Origin: CAYUYM01 sp964449305
Lineage (GTDB): Bacteria > Bacteroidota > Ignavibacteria > SZUA-365 > CAYQST01
Direction: 5' to 3'
Assembly: GCA_964449305.1 (NCBI GenBank)
Contig: CAYUYM010000008.1
Coordinates: 1-55,497, forward strand
DNA length: 55,497 bases
Shown here piece by piece: positions 25,648 through 34,016 of this stretch. Position 1 is the stretch's first letter; each line of letters begins with the position of its first letter. The notes under the pieces were generated by a model. The model saw nothing but the letters and a program-made list of their open reading frames with translations. It was not told the DNA's origin and did not search any database. The translations under genes and the position numbers were made by a program.

Positions 25648-27039
25648 ATGATTCGAGACTCCTACATCAAAACGATCATCGAACCGTTCAGGATCAAGAC
25701 GGTCGAACCCATCAAATTCACCACCCACGAGGACCGCAACCGGCTGCTCGACCAGGCAGGGCTCAATCCCTTCCTCATCCCGGCCGAGGATGTGATCATC
25801 GACCTCCTCACCGACAGCGGCACGTCGGCGATGAGCGCGGCTCAGTGGGCGGGACTCATCAACGGCGATGAATCCTACGCCGGTGCCCGCAGCTTCTTCC
25901 GCTTCGATTCCAAGGTGAAGGACATCACCGGATTCAAGCACATCATCCCGACACATCAGGGACGCGCCTCCGAACGCATCCTCTTCTCCGTCCTCGGTGG
26001 ACCGGGAAAGGTGGTTCCCAACAACACCCATTTCGACACCACGCGCGCCAATGTGGAGTTCTCCGGTGCCACGGCCATCGACTGCCTCAACGACGATGGA
26101 CACCGCCCGGATGTGATCGCGGACTTCAAGGGCAACATGGATCTGCGCAGGCTTGAGGAGGCCATCCTCACCCATGGTGTGGAAAACATACCGGTGATCA
26201 TGATCACGGTGACGAACAACTCCGGTGGCGGCCAGCCTGTGTCCATGGCCAACATCCGCGAGGTGAGCGCCATGAGCCACAAATACGGAATCCCCTTCTT
26301 CATCGATGCCTGCCGCTTCGCCGAGAATGCCTACTTCATCAAGATGCGGGAGCCCGGCTACGCCGACAAATCGCCGCTCGAGATCGCGCGCGAAATGTTC
26401 TCGTATGCCGATGGCGCCACCATGTCGGCCAAGAAGGACGCCCTGGTCAACATCGGCGGCTTCATCGCGCTGAACGATGATGCGCTCACCGAGCAGTGCC
26501 GGAACGTCCTCATCGTCACCGAGGGATTCCCGACCTACGGCGGACTCGCCGGCCGCGATCTCGAAGCCATCGCCCAGGGGCTCGACGAGGTCCTTGACGA
26601 GGACTACCTCCATTACCGAATCAAGAGCATCGAGTACCTGGGCAGGAAGCTCATGGAACTCGGTGTGCCGATACTGATGCCGACGGGTGGCCATGCCGTG
26701 TACCTTGATGCGAAGCGTTTCTGCCCGCACATCCCGCCTGAGCAGTTCCCGGCACAGTCCATCGCCTGCGCGCTCTACCTCGACGGCGGTATCCGCGCCG
26801 TGGAAATCGGGAGTGTCATGTTCGGCACGAACGACGCCAACGGCAACTTCATCCCCCCGGCGATGGAGCTCGTGCGCTGCGCCATCCCACGCCGCGTCTA
26901 CACCCAGAGCCACATCGACTACCTTGTGGAGGTGATCCACCACGTCCATCAGCGGCGCGACGAGCTCAAGGGCCTGCGCCTCACCTACGAGGCCCCCATG
27001 CTGCGCCACTTCACGGCGCGCTTCGCCTACGTCGACTGA
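25648..27039 (+). CDS. tnaA: Tryptophanase (tryptophan indole-lyase)
   Basis: A 463-residue PLP enzyme of the beta-eliminating lyase family, splitting tryptophan into indole, pyruvate and ammonia. The PLP lysine is K263 in TMSAKKDALVNIGG. Family members are tryptophanase or tyrosine phenol-lyase. The position of the phenol-lyase substrate arginine (Arg381 of the Citrobacter enzyme, in MERG) is Ile here within GIRAVEIGS, and FDTTR replaces the phenol-lyase FTTT segment; both favour tryptophanase. SGGGQPVSMAN and the C-terminal PRRVYTQSH and LRHFTARF are conserved. There is no Shine-Dalgarno sequence before the ATG. The glycosyltransferase gene follows after 22 nt. Confidence 0.9.
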   Translation: MIRDSYIKTIIEPFRIKTVEPIKFTTHEDRNRLLDQAGLNPFLIPAEDVIIDLLTDSGTSAMSAAQWAGLINGDESYAGARSFFRFDSKVKDITGFKHIIPTHQGRASERILFSVLGGPGKVVPNNTHFDTTRANVEFSGATAIDCLNDDGHRPDVIADFKGNMDLRRLEEAILTHGVENIPVIMITVTNNSGGGQPVSMANIREVSAMSHKYGIPFFIDACRFAENAYFIKMREPGYADKSPLEIAREMFSYADGATMSAKKDALVNIGGFIALNDDALTEQCRNVLIVTEGFPTYGGLAGRDLEAIAQGLDEVLDEDYLHYRIKSIEYLGRKLMELGVPILMPTGGHAVYLDAKRFCPHIPPEQFPAQSIACALYLDGGIRAVEIGSVMFGTNDANGNFIPPAMELVRCAIPRRVYTQSHIDYLVEVIHHVHQRRDELKGLRLTYEAPMLRHFTARFAYVD

Positions 27040-27061
27040 TCCAGCATCAACGGCCGCACCC

Positions 27062-28255
27062 GTGGTCCGCATCCTCTATGTCCATCATGGCAAAGGCATC
27101 GGCGGGGCACCGCTGAGTCTTCTCTACCTCATCCGTGGGCTCGATCGCACGACGTTCGAGCCCACGGTGCTTTGCATCCACGAAAGCGAGGCGGCAGACC
27201 TCTTCCGCCGTGAGGGGATCGAGACCATCGTGCTGCCGGGGCTCAACGATTTCAGCCACACGAATGTGCTGTGGTACCCCTGGTGGCAGCTTCCGAAGAC
27301 CATTCTGCGCCTGCTTCAGATCCCGCCCACCTACCGGCGCTTCCGCCGCTTCCTCGCCTCGCGCCCGTTCGACATCATCCATCTCAACACCTCCACTCTG
27401 CTCGCCTTCGGCGTCGCGGCTCGGAAGGCCGGCGCCCGCGTGGTGTGGCACATCCGCGAACCGATCGCCTGTGGCTACCTCGGCCTCCGCCGCACAATCG
27501 TGCGCCGCGTCATCGATCGGAATGCCGATGCCATCATCCCGATCTCCCACTATGATGCCTCCCAGCTCATCCCGACCGATCGCATCCACGTGGTCCACAA
27601 CTTCGTGGATTTTTCCGTGTTCGATGCCTCCCTTGATGGGGCAGCGGTGCGCACGGAGCTGGGCATCGATCCACGCGCCCCGGTCCTTCTCATGCTTGGG
27701 GGCGTCAACCCCGTGAAGGGGACGCGGGAGTATGTCGAGGCGGCCGCCCGCGTGGTGACGTTGCACCCGGATGCGGTGTTCCTGGTGGCGGGCGAGGTTC
27801 CGGCACCATCGCTGCGCACCACGATCAGCGGCCTCATGCGCTATCGCCGCGCCGTGGAGGCGGCCATCCCTGTGTTCCATGCGTCCTCCATCCGCTTCAT
27901 CGGCGTGCGACGCGATGTCCCGCGCCTGCTCGCAGCCTGCACCGCCCTCTGCTTCCCCTCCACCACGCCGCATTTCGCCCGCCCGGTGATCGAGGCCTCC
28001 GCCATGGGGAAGCCGGTCGTGGCGTCCGACCTCGGCGGGCCGCAGGAACTCGTGGTCGGCGGGGAAACCGGCATTCTCGTCCCCGCCTGTGATTCGCGGG
28101 CCCTGGCCGACGCCATCCTCCGGCTTCTCGACACCCCCCACCTCGCCGACTCCATGGGCAGCGCCGGTCTCGTGCACGCCCGGAAACATTTCGACGCCAC
28201 GATCAATACAAGAGAAGTGATCGGAGTGTATAAAAAACTTGGCCCCCGTTCATAG
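27062..28255 (+). CDS. Glycosyltransferase, GT4-type (GT-B fold)
   Basis: A 397-residue glycosyltransferase. The N-terminal domain starts RILYVHHGKGIGGAPLSL (donor/acceptor loop), and the C-terminal nucleotide-sugar domain has LLMLGGVNPVKGTREYVEAA and the GT4 signature region RPVIEASAMGKPVVASDLGGPQELV (E of EASA binds the sugar nucleotide). The start codon is GTG. Donor and acceptor are unknown; extracellular polysaccharide or lipid-linked glycan synthesis is the general expectation. It lies 22 nt after tnaA, though a functional link is not obvious. Confidence 0.88.
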   Translation: MVRILYVHHGKGIGGAPLSLLYLIRGLDRTTFEPTVLCIHESEAADLFRREGIETIVLPGLNDFSHTNVLWYPWWQLPKTILRLLQIPPTYRRFRRFLASRPFDIIHLNTSTLLAFGVAARKAGARVVWHIREPIACGYLGLRRTIVRRVIDRNADAIIPISHYDASQLIPTDRIHVVHNFVDFSVFDASLDGAAVRTELGIDPRAPVLLMLGGVNPVKGTREYVEAAARVVTLHPDAVFLVAGEVPAPSLRTTISGLMRYRRAVEAAIPVFHASSIRFIGVRRDVPRLLAACTALCFPSTTPHFARPVIEASAMGKPVVASDLGGPQELVVGGETGILVPACDSRALADAILRLLDTPHLADSMGSAGLVHARKHFDATINTREVIGVYKKLGPRS

Positions 28256-28332
28256 AAGTTTTCGTGAGAGTTGGTATTTTATCACGCTCGGAAAAAACCG
28301 GGCCGATCAAGGTCAAAACAATAGGATCATCC

Positions 28333-29706
28333 ATGCGTGCATCAGCAGCGTTTCTCGCAGTCATTGTCCTCGCGATGTCATTGCAGGCCCAGGTGCCGGC
28401 AAATTACACGAACTGGTTCTCCGACGATTTCACGGCCGCATCGCTCCATGAAAACTGGAATCCTCTGAAGGGGACATGGACCCCGGGAAATGGCGTCTCC
28501 TGTTCCGGTGGAGGTGAGCATCTGCTCCTCATCGGCAAGAACTTCATCCCCCGCCAGCATGACTGGGCCATGGAGGCCAGCACCAAGTCCGTGGGCGCCG
28601 GCGTCGTGTTCAACATGGAGGATCCCCTGGTCCTGCGCAACGCACACTTCGTCATGGTGAAGAAGAACCTCGTGGTGATGGGCTACTTCGATTACCTCGG
28701 CACGATGGTGGAAACGCGGACCGCCGACTATCCCAATCAGGGTGGCGATGTGAAGATCACCGTTCTGCTCGCCCCCGGGGATCGCCTGTATCGCGTGGTG
28801 GTGAACGGACGTGATCTCGCCAACGAGGAGCTGCGTTATGTGTCCGGATATGCCGGCCTCTACGCGGCAAAGAGCGGTGTCAGCTTCTCTTCCGTGCGCT
28901 TCGCCGGAAGTGGCCGCCTTTCCTCACCCTCCTTCTTCCTCAAGTCCAACAAGACCCAGATCGACAACCTTTCCTACATGACGCTGCTCGACAACGCCCT
29001 CCTGATCGGAAACCCTGTTGTCGGCATGGTGCAGCGCATCAGCGGCGTGGGCACCTACATCAACGAAATCCCCATCGCCGGCGCGAATTCCCAGATCTGC
29101 GGCATCGCCGTCGACGAGAACCGCTTCATGTATGTCGCCGACAAGGGTGACAACTCCGTGCGCATCTTCAATCCCTCCCTCACCGCCGAGAAGCCGATCT
29201 CCAGCGATCTTCAGCAGCCCGTGGGCGTGGCGGTGACAAAGGATCGCATCCTGGTGCTCGACCGCGAAGGCATCAAGGTGTTCGACAAGTCCGGCACCTT
29301 CATCGGCGCCAAGGCGAAGGGCATGTTCAAGGACGCAAAGAACCTGTGGGTCGAGGAAAACACGATCTATGTCGCCGACTATGGCAACGGGCAGGTCAAG
29401 CTCCTCGACGCGGATTCCTACGCACTCCGCACCAGCATCTCCCAGGATCTCGTCTCCCCGTGGGACGTGTTCGTCGACATGAAGGATTCGCTCATTTATG
29501 TGGCCGATCCAGGTGCCTTCTCCGTGATGAAATACTAACTCGATGGTCGCATGGTGGAACGCATCGATCCCATCACCATGAAGGGCTTCATCTGCCCGCG
29601 CTCCGTGCGTGTGAAGGACGACCGCGTGTTTGTGGGCGATCTCAACCGCATCCTCGTGTTCAAGAAGGGCGCCATGTCGATCCGCCCCACCAACAAGATC
29701 CAATAA
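28333..29706 (+). pseudogene. Secreted NHL/beta-propeller protein interrupted by an in-frame TAA
   Basis: The reading frame encodes a signal peptide (about 1-19, ending LQAQ), a jelly-roll-like N-terminal half and an NHL-type propeller (ICGIAVDENRFMYVADKGDNSVRIFNP, IYVADYGNGQVKLLD, IYVADPGAFSVMKY). A TAA at 29536-29538 ends it at 401 residues. The same frame then continues for 55 sense codons (LDGRMVERIDP to RPTNKIQ) to a second TAA at 29704-29706, with obvious propeller sequence and coding-type codon use. So a single nonsense change, a sequencing error or readthrough splits what was one ~457-codon gene. ATG at 29551 could allow reinitiation. A strong terminator follows the second stop, not the first. 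Confidence 0.8.
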
Positions 29707-29723
29707 CCCCGGCTTGCGTCTCC

Positions 29724-29759
29724 AAGGCCTGTTGACCGAAGTCGACAGGCCTTTTTCTT
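29724..29759 (+). terminator. Intrinsic terminator after the NHL gene
   Basis: AAGGCCTGTTGAC pairs with GTCGACAGGCCTT around a CGAA tetraloop (one G-T wobble), followed by TTTTTCTTT. It lies 17 nt after the distal stop of the NHL reading frame. Confidence 0.9.
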
Positions 29760-29794
29760 TGCAACCACCCCCCTCCATTCGCTGCCAGCCGATC

Positions 29795-31108
29795 ATGCCC
29801 CCCATCACCCTTCTCCTGGACCATGGCACCGTGAGCGCACAGCTCCCGGACCACTGGGAGGTCCAGACGCTTCAACCGGCGCCCATCGGGCCGCTCCAGG
29901 ATGAGCGCGGGATCGTGGTCCATGCGCTCGACCACCCGGTGCAGTCGGAATCCCTCGTCGATTTCGCCGCGACGGGCCGGCGCCTCGCCATCATCGTGCC
30001 CGACAAGACACGCCGCAGCGGCACACCGGTGGTTCTTCCACTGCTCCTCGCGCGGCTTGATGCGGCAGGCGTGGACACGGCGCACATCGACATCATCTTC
30101 GCCAACGGCACACACCCGTCGATGACGGACGCAGAGCGGCGCGCCATCGTCGGGGACGCGGTCGCCGACCGCCATCGCCTCCATGAGCATGACTGCCACG
30201 CTCGTGAGGACATGGTCCATGTCGGAACCACGGCGCAGGGCACCGACGTCCTGCTCAACCGACGCGTGGTGGAGGCAGACCGCGTCATCGCCACGGGGGC
30301 CGTCGTGCACCATTACTTCGCGGGCTTCGGAGGTGGACCGAAGCTCCTGATGCCGGGCGTGGCGGCGTATGAAACGGCCATCACCAACCACCGCCGCACG
30401 CTCGACGCCGACGGGCACTTCCACCCCGCCTGCCGCCCGGGCCGCCTCGCCGGCAATCCCGTGTCCGAGGACATCTTCGATGCAATCCGCTTCTTCCCCC
30501 CGAGCCGCCTTCTCGCCACCGTCACCACTGCCGACGGGCGCATCGCCCATGCATGGTCCGGCAACCTCGTCGCGGCTCACCACGAGGCGACTCTTGCAGT
30601 GGACCGGCTCTTTGGCGTCACGGCGCCCTTCGCTGCCGACGTCACCATTGTCTCCTGCGGCGGGCATCCGAAGGACATCAACTTCATCCAGGCGCACAAA
30701 GCCCTTGAGCACGCCGCCATGGCGACACGGCCTGGAGGGACCATCGTGCTGCTCGCGGCCTGTCCCGACGGCATCGGCAACGACCACTTCCTTGCGTGGT
30801 TCTGCCACGAGAGCGACGAGGCCATGCGCGCCGCCGTGCTCCGCGAGTATCGGATGAACGCGCACACAGCGGTGGCGATGCGTGCCAAGGCCCGCCGCTT
30901 CACGCTGCTCCATGTCGGCGGCATCCCCGACGAGGCCTGCTCGCTGATGGGCATGAGGCGTGTCGCATCACTGCAGGACGCAGTGGACGTCGCCGCAATG
31001 CGCCAACCCGCCCCGCGCTGCCTCCTCATGCCTCTCGGCGGCATCACTGTGCCACTTGCTGTGCCATCACCAGGCAATCGTGTCGGCCCCCCTGGAATGC
31101 GAGGATGA
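29795..31108 (+). CDS. larA: Nickel-pincer lactate racemase family protein (LarA-like)
   Basis: A 437-residue LarA-family (DUF2088) protein. LarA interconverts D- and L-lactate using a nickel-pincer nucleotide cofactor; other members racemise or epimerise other 2-hydroxy acids. The residues known from the Lactiplantibacillus enzyme are visible: PDKTR (D70, R73), H107 in NGTHPSM, H173 in VHHYFAGFGGGPKLLMPGV, K183, and the nickel ligand H199 in AITNHR. The first ATG after the terminator gives the family's usual start. LarB, LarC and LarE, needed to make the cofactor, are not in the window. Substrate specificity is not proven. Confidence 0.88.
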   Translation: MPPITLLLDHGTVSAQLPDHWEVQTLQPAPIGPLQDERGIVVHALDHPVQSESLVDFAATGRRLAIIVPDKTRRSGTPVVLPLLLARLDAAGVDTAHIDIIFANGTHPSMTDAERRAIVGDAVADRHRLHEHDCHAREDMVHVGTTAQGTDVLLNRRVVEADRVIATGAVVHHYFAGFGGGPKLLMPGVAAYETAITNHRRTLDADGHFHPACRPGRLAGNPVSEDIFDAIRFFPPSRLLATVTTADGRIAHAWSGNLVAAHHEATLAVDRLFGVTAPFAADVTIVSCGGHPKDINFIQAHKALEHAAMATRPGGTIVLLAACPDGIGNDHFLAWFCHESDEAMRAAVLREYRMNAHTAVAMRAKARRFTLLHVGGIPDEACSLMGMRRVASLQDAVDVAAMRQPAPRCLLMPLGGITVPLAVPSPGNRVGPPGMRG

Positions 31109-31124
31109 AGAACACCGGAAATGA

Positions 31125-31157
31125 AAACGGCCGCCCGGAGTCACCGTTCGGCCGTTT
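31125..31157. terminator. Terminator hairpin between convergent larA and STAS genes
   Basis: AAACGGCCG (31125-31133) pairs with CGGCCGTTT (31149-31157), with a small inner CGG/CCG stem. On the minus strand it is followed by a short T run (TTTTCATTT). Confidence 0.6.
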
Positions 31158-31176
31158 GCGAGTCAGGGGGGAGCAA

Positions 31177-31467
31177 TCAGCTTCGGACGATGCCCTGAAG
31201 GTTGGTGATGGCAAGCACCCGGCGCACCGTGTCGTTGGGATTGATGAGGGCGAAGTGATCGAGCCCGTGGCGCTGCATCATGGTGAGGCAGAAGCGCAGA
31301 AAGACGGAGGACACGAACTCGGTGTCGCGCAGATCGAAGAGGATCTGCCGGTGGGCTGAAGTGATGCGGTCATTGACCAGCCGTTCGGCATCAATGGAGG
31401 TGATGGAATCCATCGGGCCGGTGAAATGACAGATCAGCGTCTCACCTTCTTCCAGGAATGTGACCAT
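31177..31467 (-). CDS. STAS-domain protein, anti-sigma-factor antagonist type
   Basis: A 96-residue single STAS domain, the fold of SpoIIAA/RsbV proteins that bind anti-sigma kinases. The segment ILFDLRDTEFVSSVFLRFCLTMMQRH matches the strand-DxxxxxSS-helix core; S53 or S54 would be the phosphorylation site. The usual DSSGLG is replaced by VSSVFL, so it is a divergent member. AAGGAGG gives a strong start. It lies 83 nt downstream of serC on the same strand, with a strong hairpin between. A partner kinase could be the RsbW-type protein at 50042, but that is distant and unproven. Confidence 0.82.
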   Translation of the reverse strand: MVTFLEEGETLICHFTGPMDSITSIDAERLVNDRITSAHRQILFDLRDTEFVSSVFLRFCLTMMQRHGLDHFALINPNDTVRRVLAITNLQGIVRS

Positions 31468-31505
31468 GCAATCCTCCTTGGTGGAAAGCGATGCGATGGG
31501 GCGGT

Positions 31506-31540
31506 CACGGTGTGACGCGGAGCGACCGCGCCACACCGTG
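31506..31540 (-). terminator. Strong bipartite hairpin between serC and the STAS gene
   Basis: CACGGTGTG (31506-31514) pairs with CACACCGTG (31532-31540). After a one-base mismatch an inner 5-bp stem closes an AGCGA loop. It sits 10 nt after the serC stop. No T-tract follows, so it may be a Rho-independent-like terminator, a processing site or a 3'-end stabiliser. Confidence 0.5.
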
Positions 31541-31550
31541 TCGCCAGGAA

Positions 31551-32633
31551 TCACTTGTTCTTTGCGAGGAAGTCTTCCATGAAGCGGGCCAGGGCCTCGA
31601 CTGAGGCGACGGGGCAGGCGTTGTAGGTGGATGCGCGGAGGCCGCCGACGGAGCGATGGCCCTTGAGGCCGAACATCTTCAGCGCCTTTGCCTCGCTCAC
31701 GAACTTCTCCTCCAGTTCCGGAGTCGGGAGGTTCCAGGTGATGTTCATGAGGGAGCGATCCTCGGGATTCGTGATGACGCCGCGGTAGAAATCCGGATGG
31801 GCATCGAAGAGATCGTAGATGAGCTTCGCCTTCCGGACATTGCGCGCTTCGATGGCTTCGAGACCGCCCTCGGCGAGGATCCACTTGAGCGTTTCGTTCA
31901 GGACGAACACGCAGTACACTGGCGGTGTGTTGTACATGGAGCCCTTGTCCACATGCGTCTTGTACTTGAGCATGGTCGGCACGCCCGACGCCTTCGCCTT
32001 CTCCAGATATTCCCTGCGGATGACGACCATCACCACACCCGAGGGGCCGAGGTTCTTCTGTGCGCCGGCATAGATGAGGCTGTACTTCTTGAAATCACGC
32101 ACGCGTCCCAGCATGTCAGACGACATGTCGGCGACGAGCGGGACATTCACGACCGGATCATTCTTCCACTCGGAACCGTAGATGGTGTTGTTCGTGGTGA
32201 TGTGCGCGTAATCCGCATCGGCGTTCCAGGTGATGTCCTTCGGGATGTACTTGAAGCCACCCGCCTCCGACGACGCGACAACATTGACCTCACCAAAGAG
32301 CTTCGCCTCCTTGATGGCCTTGGTCGACCATTCCCCGGTGTTGACGTAGTCGGCCTTGGTGTGAAGGAAGTTCATTGGCAGCATCGCAAACTGGAGGCTC
32401 GCTCCGCCACCGACAAACACCACGGCATACTCGTCCGGAGAGAGGCCCATGATCTTCAACGCATTGTTCTGGGCATCCAGCATGACGGCGTCGAACTCCT
32501 TCGACCGATGGCTGATCTCGAGAATCGACATGCCAAGATTGCCGAATTCAAGCGCCACCTTCGAGGCCTCCTCGATGACGGGCACGGGAAGAACGGCGGG
32601 ACCTGCGAAAAAGTTGTGGGAACGCGTGGACAT
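31551..32633 (-). CDS. serC: Phosphoserine aminotransferase
   Basis: A 360-residue class V PLP aminotransferase converting 3-phosphohydroxypyruvate and glutamate to phosphoserine in serine synthesis; it also serves pyridoxine synthesis in some bacteria. Signatures: FFAGPAVLP (8-16), EISHRSKEF (39-47), FVGGGASLQFAMLP (73-86), YAGAQKNLGPSG with PLP lysine K193, and a C-terminal GLKGHRSVGGLRASTYNA. AGGAG supports the start; an upstream in-frame Met is not conserved. SerA and SerB genes are not nearby. A TAnnTTTG promoter lies upstream. Confidence 0.96.
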   Translation of the reverse strand: MSTRSHNFFAGPAVLPVPVIEEASKVALEFGNLGMSILEISHRSKEFDAVMLDAQNNALKIMGLSPDEYAVVFVGGGASLQFAMLPMNFLHTKADYVNTGEWSTKAIKEAKLFGEVNVVASSEAGGFKYIPKDITWNADADYAHITTNNTIYGSEWKNDPVVNVPLVADMSSDMLGRVRDFKKYSLIYAGAQKNLGPSGVVMVVIRREYLEKAKASGVPTMLKYKTHVDKGSMYNTPPVYCVFVLNETLKWILAEGGLEAIEARNVRKAKLIYDLFDAHPDFYRGVITNPEDRSLMNITWNLPTPELEEKFVSEAKALKMFGLKGHRSVGGLRASTYNACPVASVEALARFMEDFLAKNK

Positions 32634-32699
32634 GAAAGGCTCCTGATTGTGAAAAATTTCTGTAATCCGGTCGGCGGGCGAATCGGTGTGCGACCATGT

Positions 32700-32731
32700 C
32701 AAACTTAGCACTAATTTTCATCACGCTGAAA
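32700..32731 (-). promoter_or_regulatory. Bacteroidota-type promoter for serC
   Basis: On the minus strand TAAGTTTG (32707-32700) is an exact TAnnTTTG element, with TTTC/TTCA about 19-20 nt upstream as -33. The leader is about 60 nt. Confidence 0.45.
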
Positions 32732-32772
32732 GCCCGGAAAAGATATTTCCTTCACGCAACCCGGCGAAACAC

Positions 32773-32794
32773 ATGGGGAAACCTTTTTCCCCAT
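32773..32794. promoter_or_regulatory. Perfect palindrome upstream of the quinone reductase gene
   Basis: ATGGGGAAA-CCTT-TTTCCCCAT, a perfect 9-bp inverted repeat 68 nt before the ATG at 32863, in the divergent serC/reductase intergenic region. It may be an operator; it could also be a small hairpin. Confidence 0.4.
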
Positions 32795-32862
32795 CAACCA
32801 TGTTCAAGAAGGCGATCGAAGTATTTCGACATCAGGAATGTTGTACCTACAGGAATAAACCC

Positions 32863-33441
32863 ATGCACCATCTCGTTCTTTTCGCCCACCCCAACAACGC
32901 CAGTTTTTCACATGCCATACTCGACACCGTGGTCGACGGCCTCACAGCCGCGGGGCACACCGTGGACGTGCGTGATCTCTATGCCCTGAATTTCCAGCCG
33001 GTGCTGCAGGGATCGGATCTCGCCGGATTCCGCAGCGGAAACATCCCGGACGACATCCGCATCGAGCAGGAACACGTCTCCCGGGCGGACAGCATCATCG
33101 TGATCCATCCGCTGTGGTGGACGGGGCTCCCTGCCATCCTCAAGGGCTGGTTCGACCGCGTCTTCTCCTTCGGCTTCGCCTATTCGTTCAACGAGACGGG
33201 CCTGGTCAGGCTCCTCGCCGGCAAGCGCGCGGTCATCTTCACCACACATGGCCTGCCTCACGAGGCCTACGAAAGCACGGGCATGTATCACGCCCTCACC
33301 ATGACGTCCGACACCGGCATCTTCGATTTCTGCGGCATTGAGGTGGTGCGCCACACCTTCTTCAGCTCCGTGCCCTCGGTTGATGATGCAACGCGGAAGC
33401 AGTATCTTGAGGACGTCCGCACCACTGTCGCGTCGCTCTGA
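32863..33441 (+). CDS. NAD(P)H-dependent quinone reductase (MdaB/NQO1-like flavodoxin fold)
   Basis: A 192-residue FMN/FAD flavoprotein. The N-terminal LVLFAHPNNASFSHAIL binds flavin phosphate; IVIHPLWWTGLPAILKGWFDRVFSFGFAY is the family's flavin/quinone-site signature, and TTHGLPHEAYESTGMY follows. It probably reduces quinones by two electrons in the cytoplasm. AGGAA precedes the start. It is transcribed divergently from serC; the palindrome at 32773-32794 is a possible control site. Confidence 0.88.
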   Translation: MHHLVLFAHPNNASFSHAILDTVVDGLTAAGHTVDVRDLYALNFQPVLQGSDLAGFRSGNIPDDIRIEQEHVSRADSIIVIHPLWWTGLPAILKGWFDRVFSFGFAYSFNETGLVRLLAGKRAVIFTTHGLPHEAYESTGMYHALTMTSDTGIFDFCGIEVVRHTFFSSVPSVDDATRKQYLEDVRTTVASL

Positions 33442-33489
33442 CATCGTCGTGGCCGGATCGCAGTCCCACCAACAACCGATCGGCCCGCA

Positions 33490-34011
33490 ATGACCCACCG
33501 ACTGACTTTCCCGCGCCATCACCTTGTCCTGAGTGTGATGGCGCTTCTCCTTAGCGCCCAGGCCTCCGATGCACAGCAGGTGCGGAAGGATCCCACGCTC
33601 GATCGCTTCGCTGGCGCATGGCGTGGGACCTTTGAATCCATGGGCGCCACGCGCGACTGTGATGTGACGGCCGTCTGGGTGCTCGAGGATTCCTTCCTCG
33701 AGATCACCATGAAGGTGTGGCGCGACGCCTCGCGCAAGGCCCTCCTGCGCGAGGAGCGCACCATGGTGCGGCACCTCACCGATGAACAGCAGAGCGCGTA
33801 TGTGTTCACCTCCGACGGCACATCCCGCTGGGGCACCTGGGTGCGGCAGGGTCCGGCCATCGAGATGACCATGTCCTGGTCGTCGGGCCTGAGCGAGACG
33901 GGACTCATCAGCTGGAGGGATGCGAACAGCTACGACCACATCTCCACCGTCCAGGATGAGACGGGCGAGATCGTCCTCTCCATGCGCCTTCACCTGACAC
34001 GCGTGCGGTGA
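33490..34011 (+). CDS. Secreted lipocalin-like protein (DUF1579-like), unknown function
   Basis: A 173-residue protein with a signal peptide (about 1-28, ending SDAQ). The mature part (LDRFAGAWRGTFESMGATRDCDVTA, then LREERTMVRHL and TSDGTSRWGTW) resembles the beta-barrel pattern of DUF1579-type secreted proteins. Function is unknown. An imperfect inverted repeat (33451-33485) lies just before the start, where no Shine-Dalgarno sequence is evident. It ends within the start region of the following methyltransferase gene, suggesting one transcript. Confidence 0.7.
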   Translation: MTHRLTFPRHHLVLSVMALLLSAQASDAQQVRKDPTLDRFAGAWRGTFESMGATRDCDVTAVWVLEDSFLEITMKVWRDASRKALLREERTMVRHLTDEQQSAYVFTSDGTSRWGTWVRQGPAIEMTMSWSSGLSETGLISWRDANSYDHISTVQDETGEIVLSMRLHLTRVR

Positions 34012-34016
34012 TCCCC

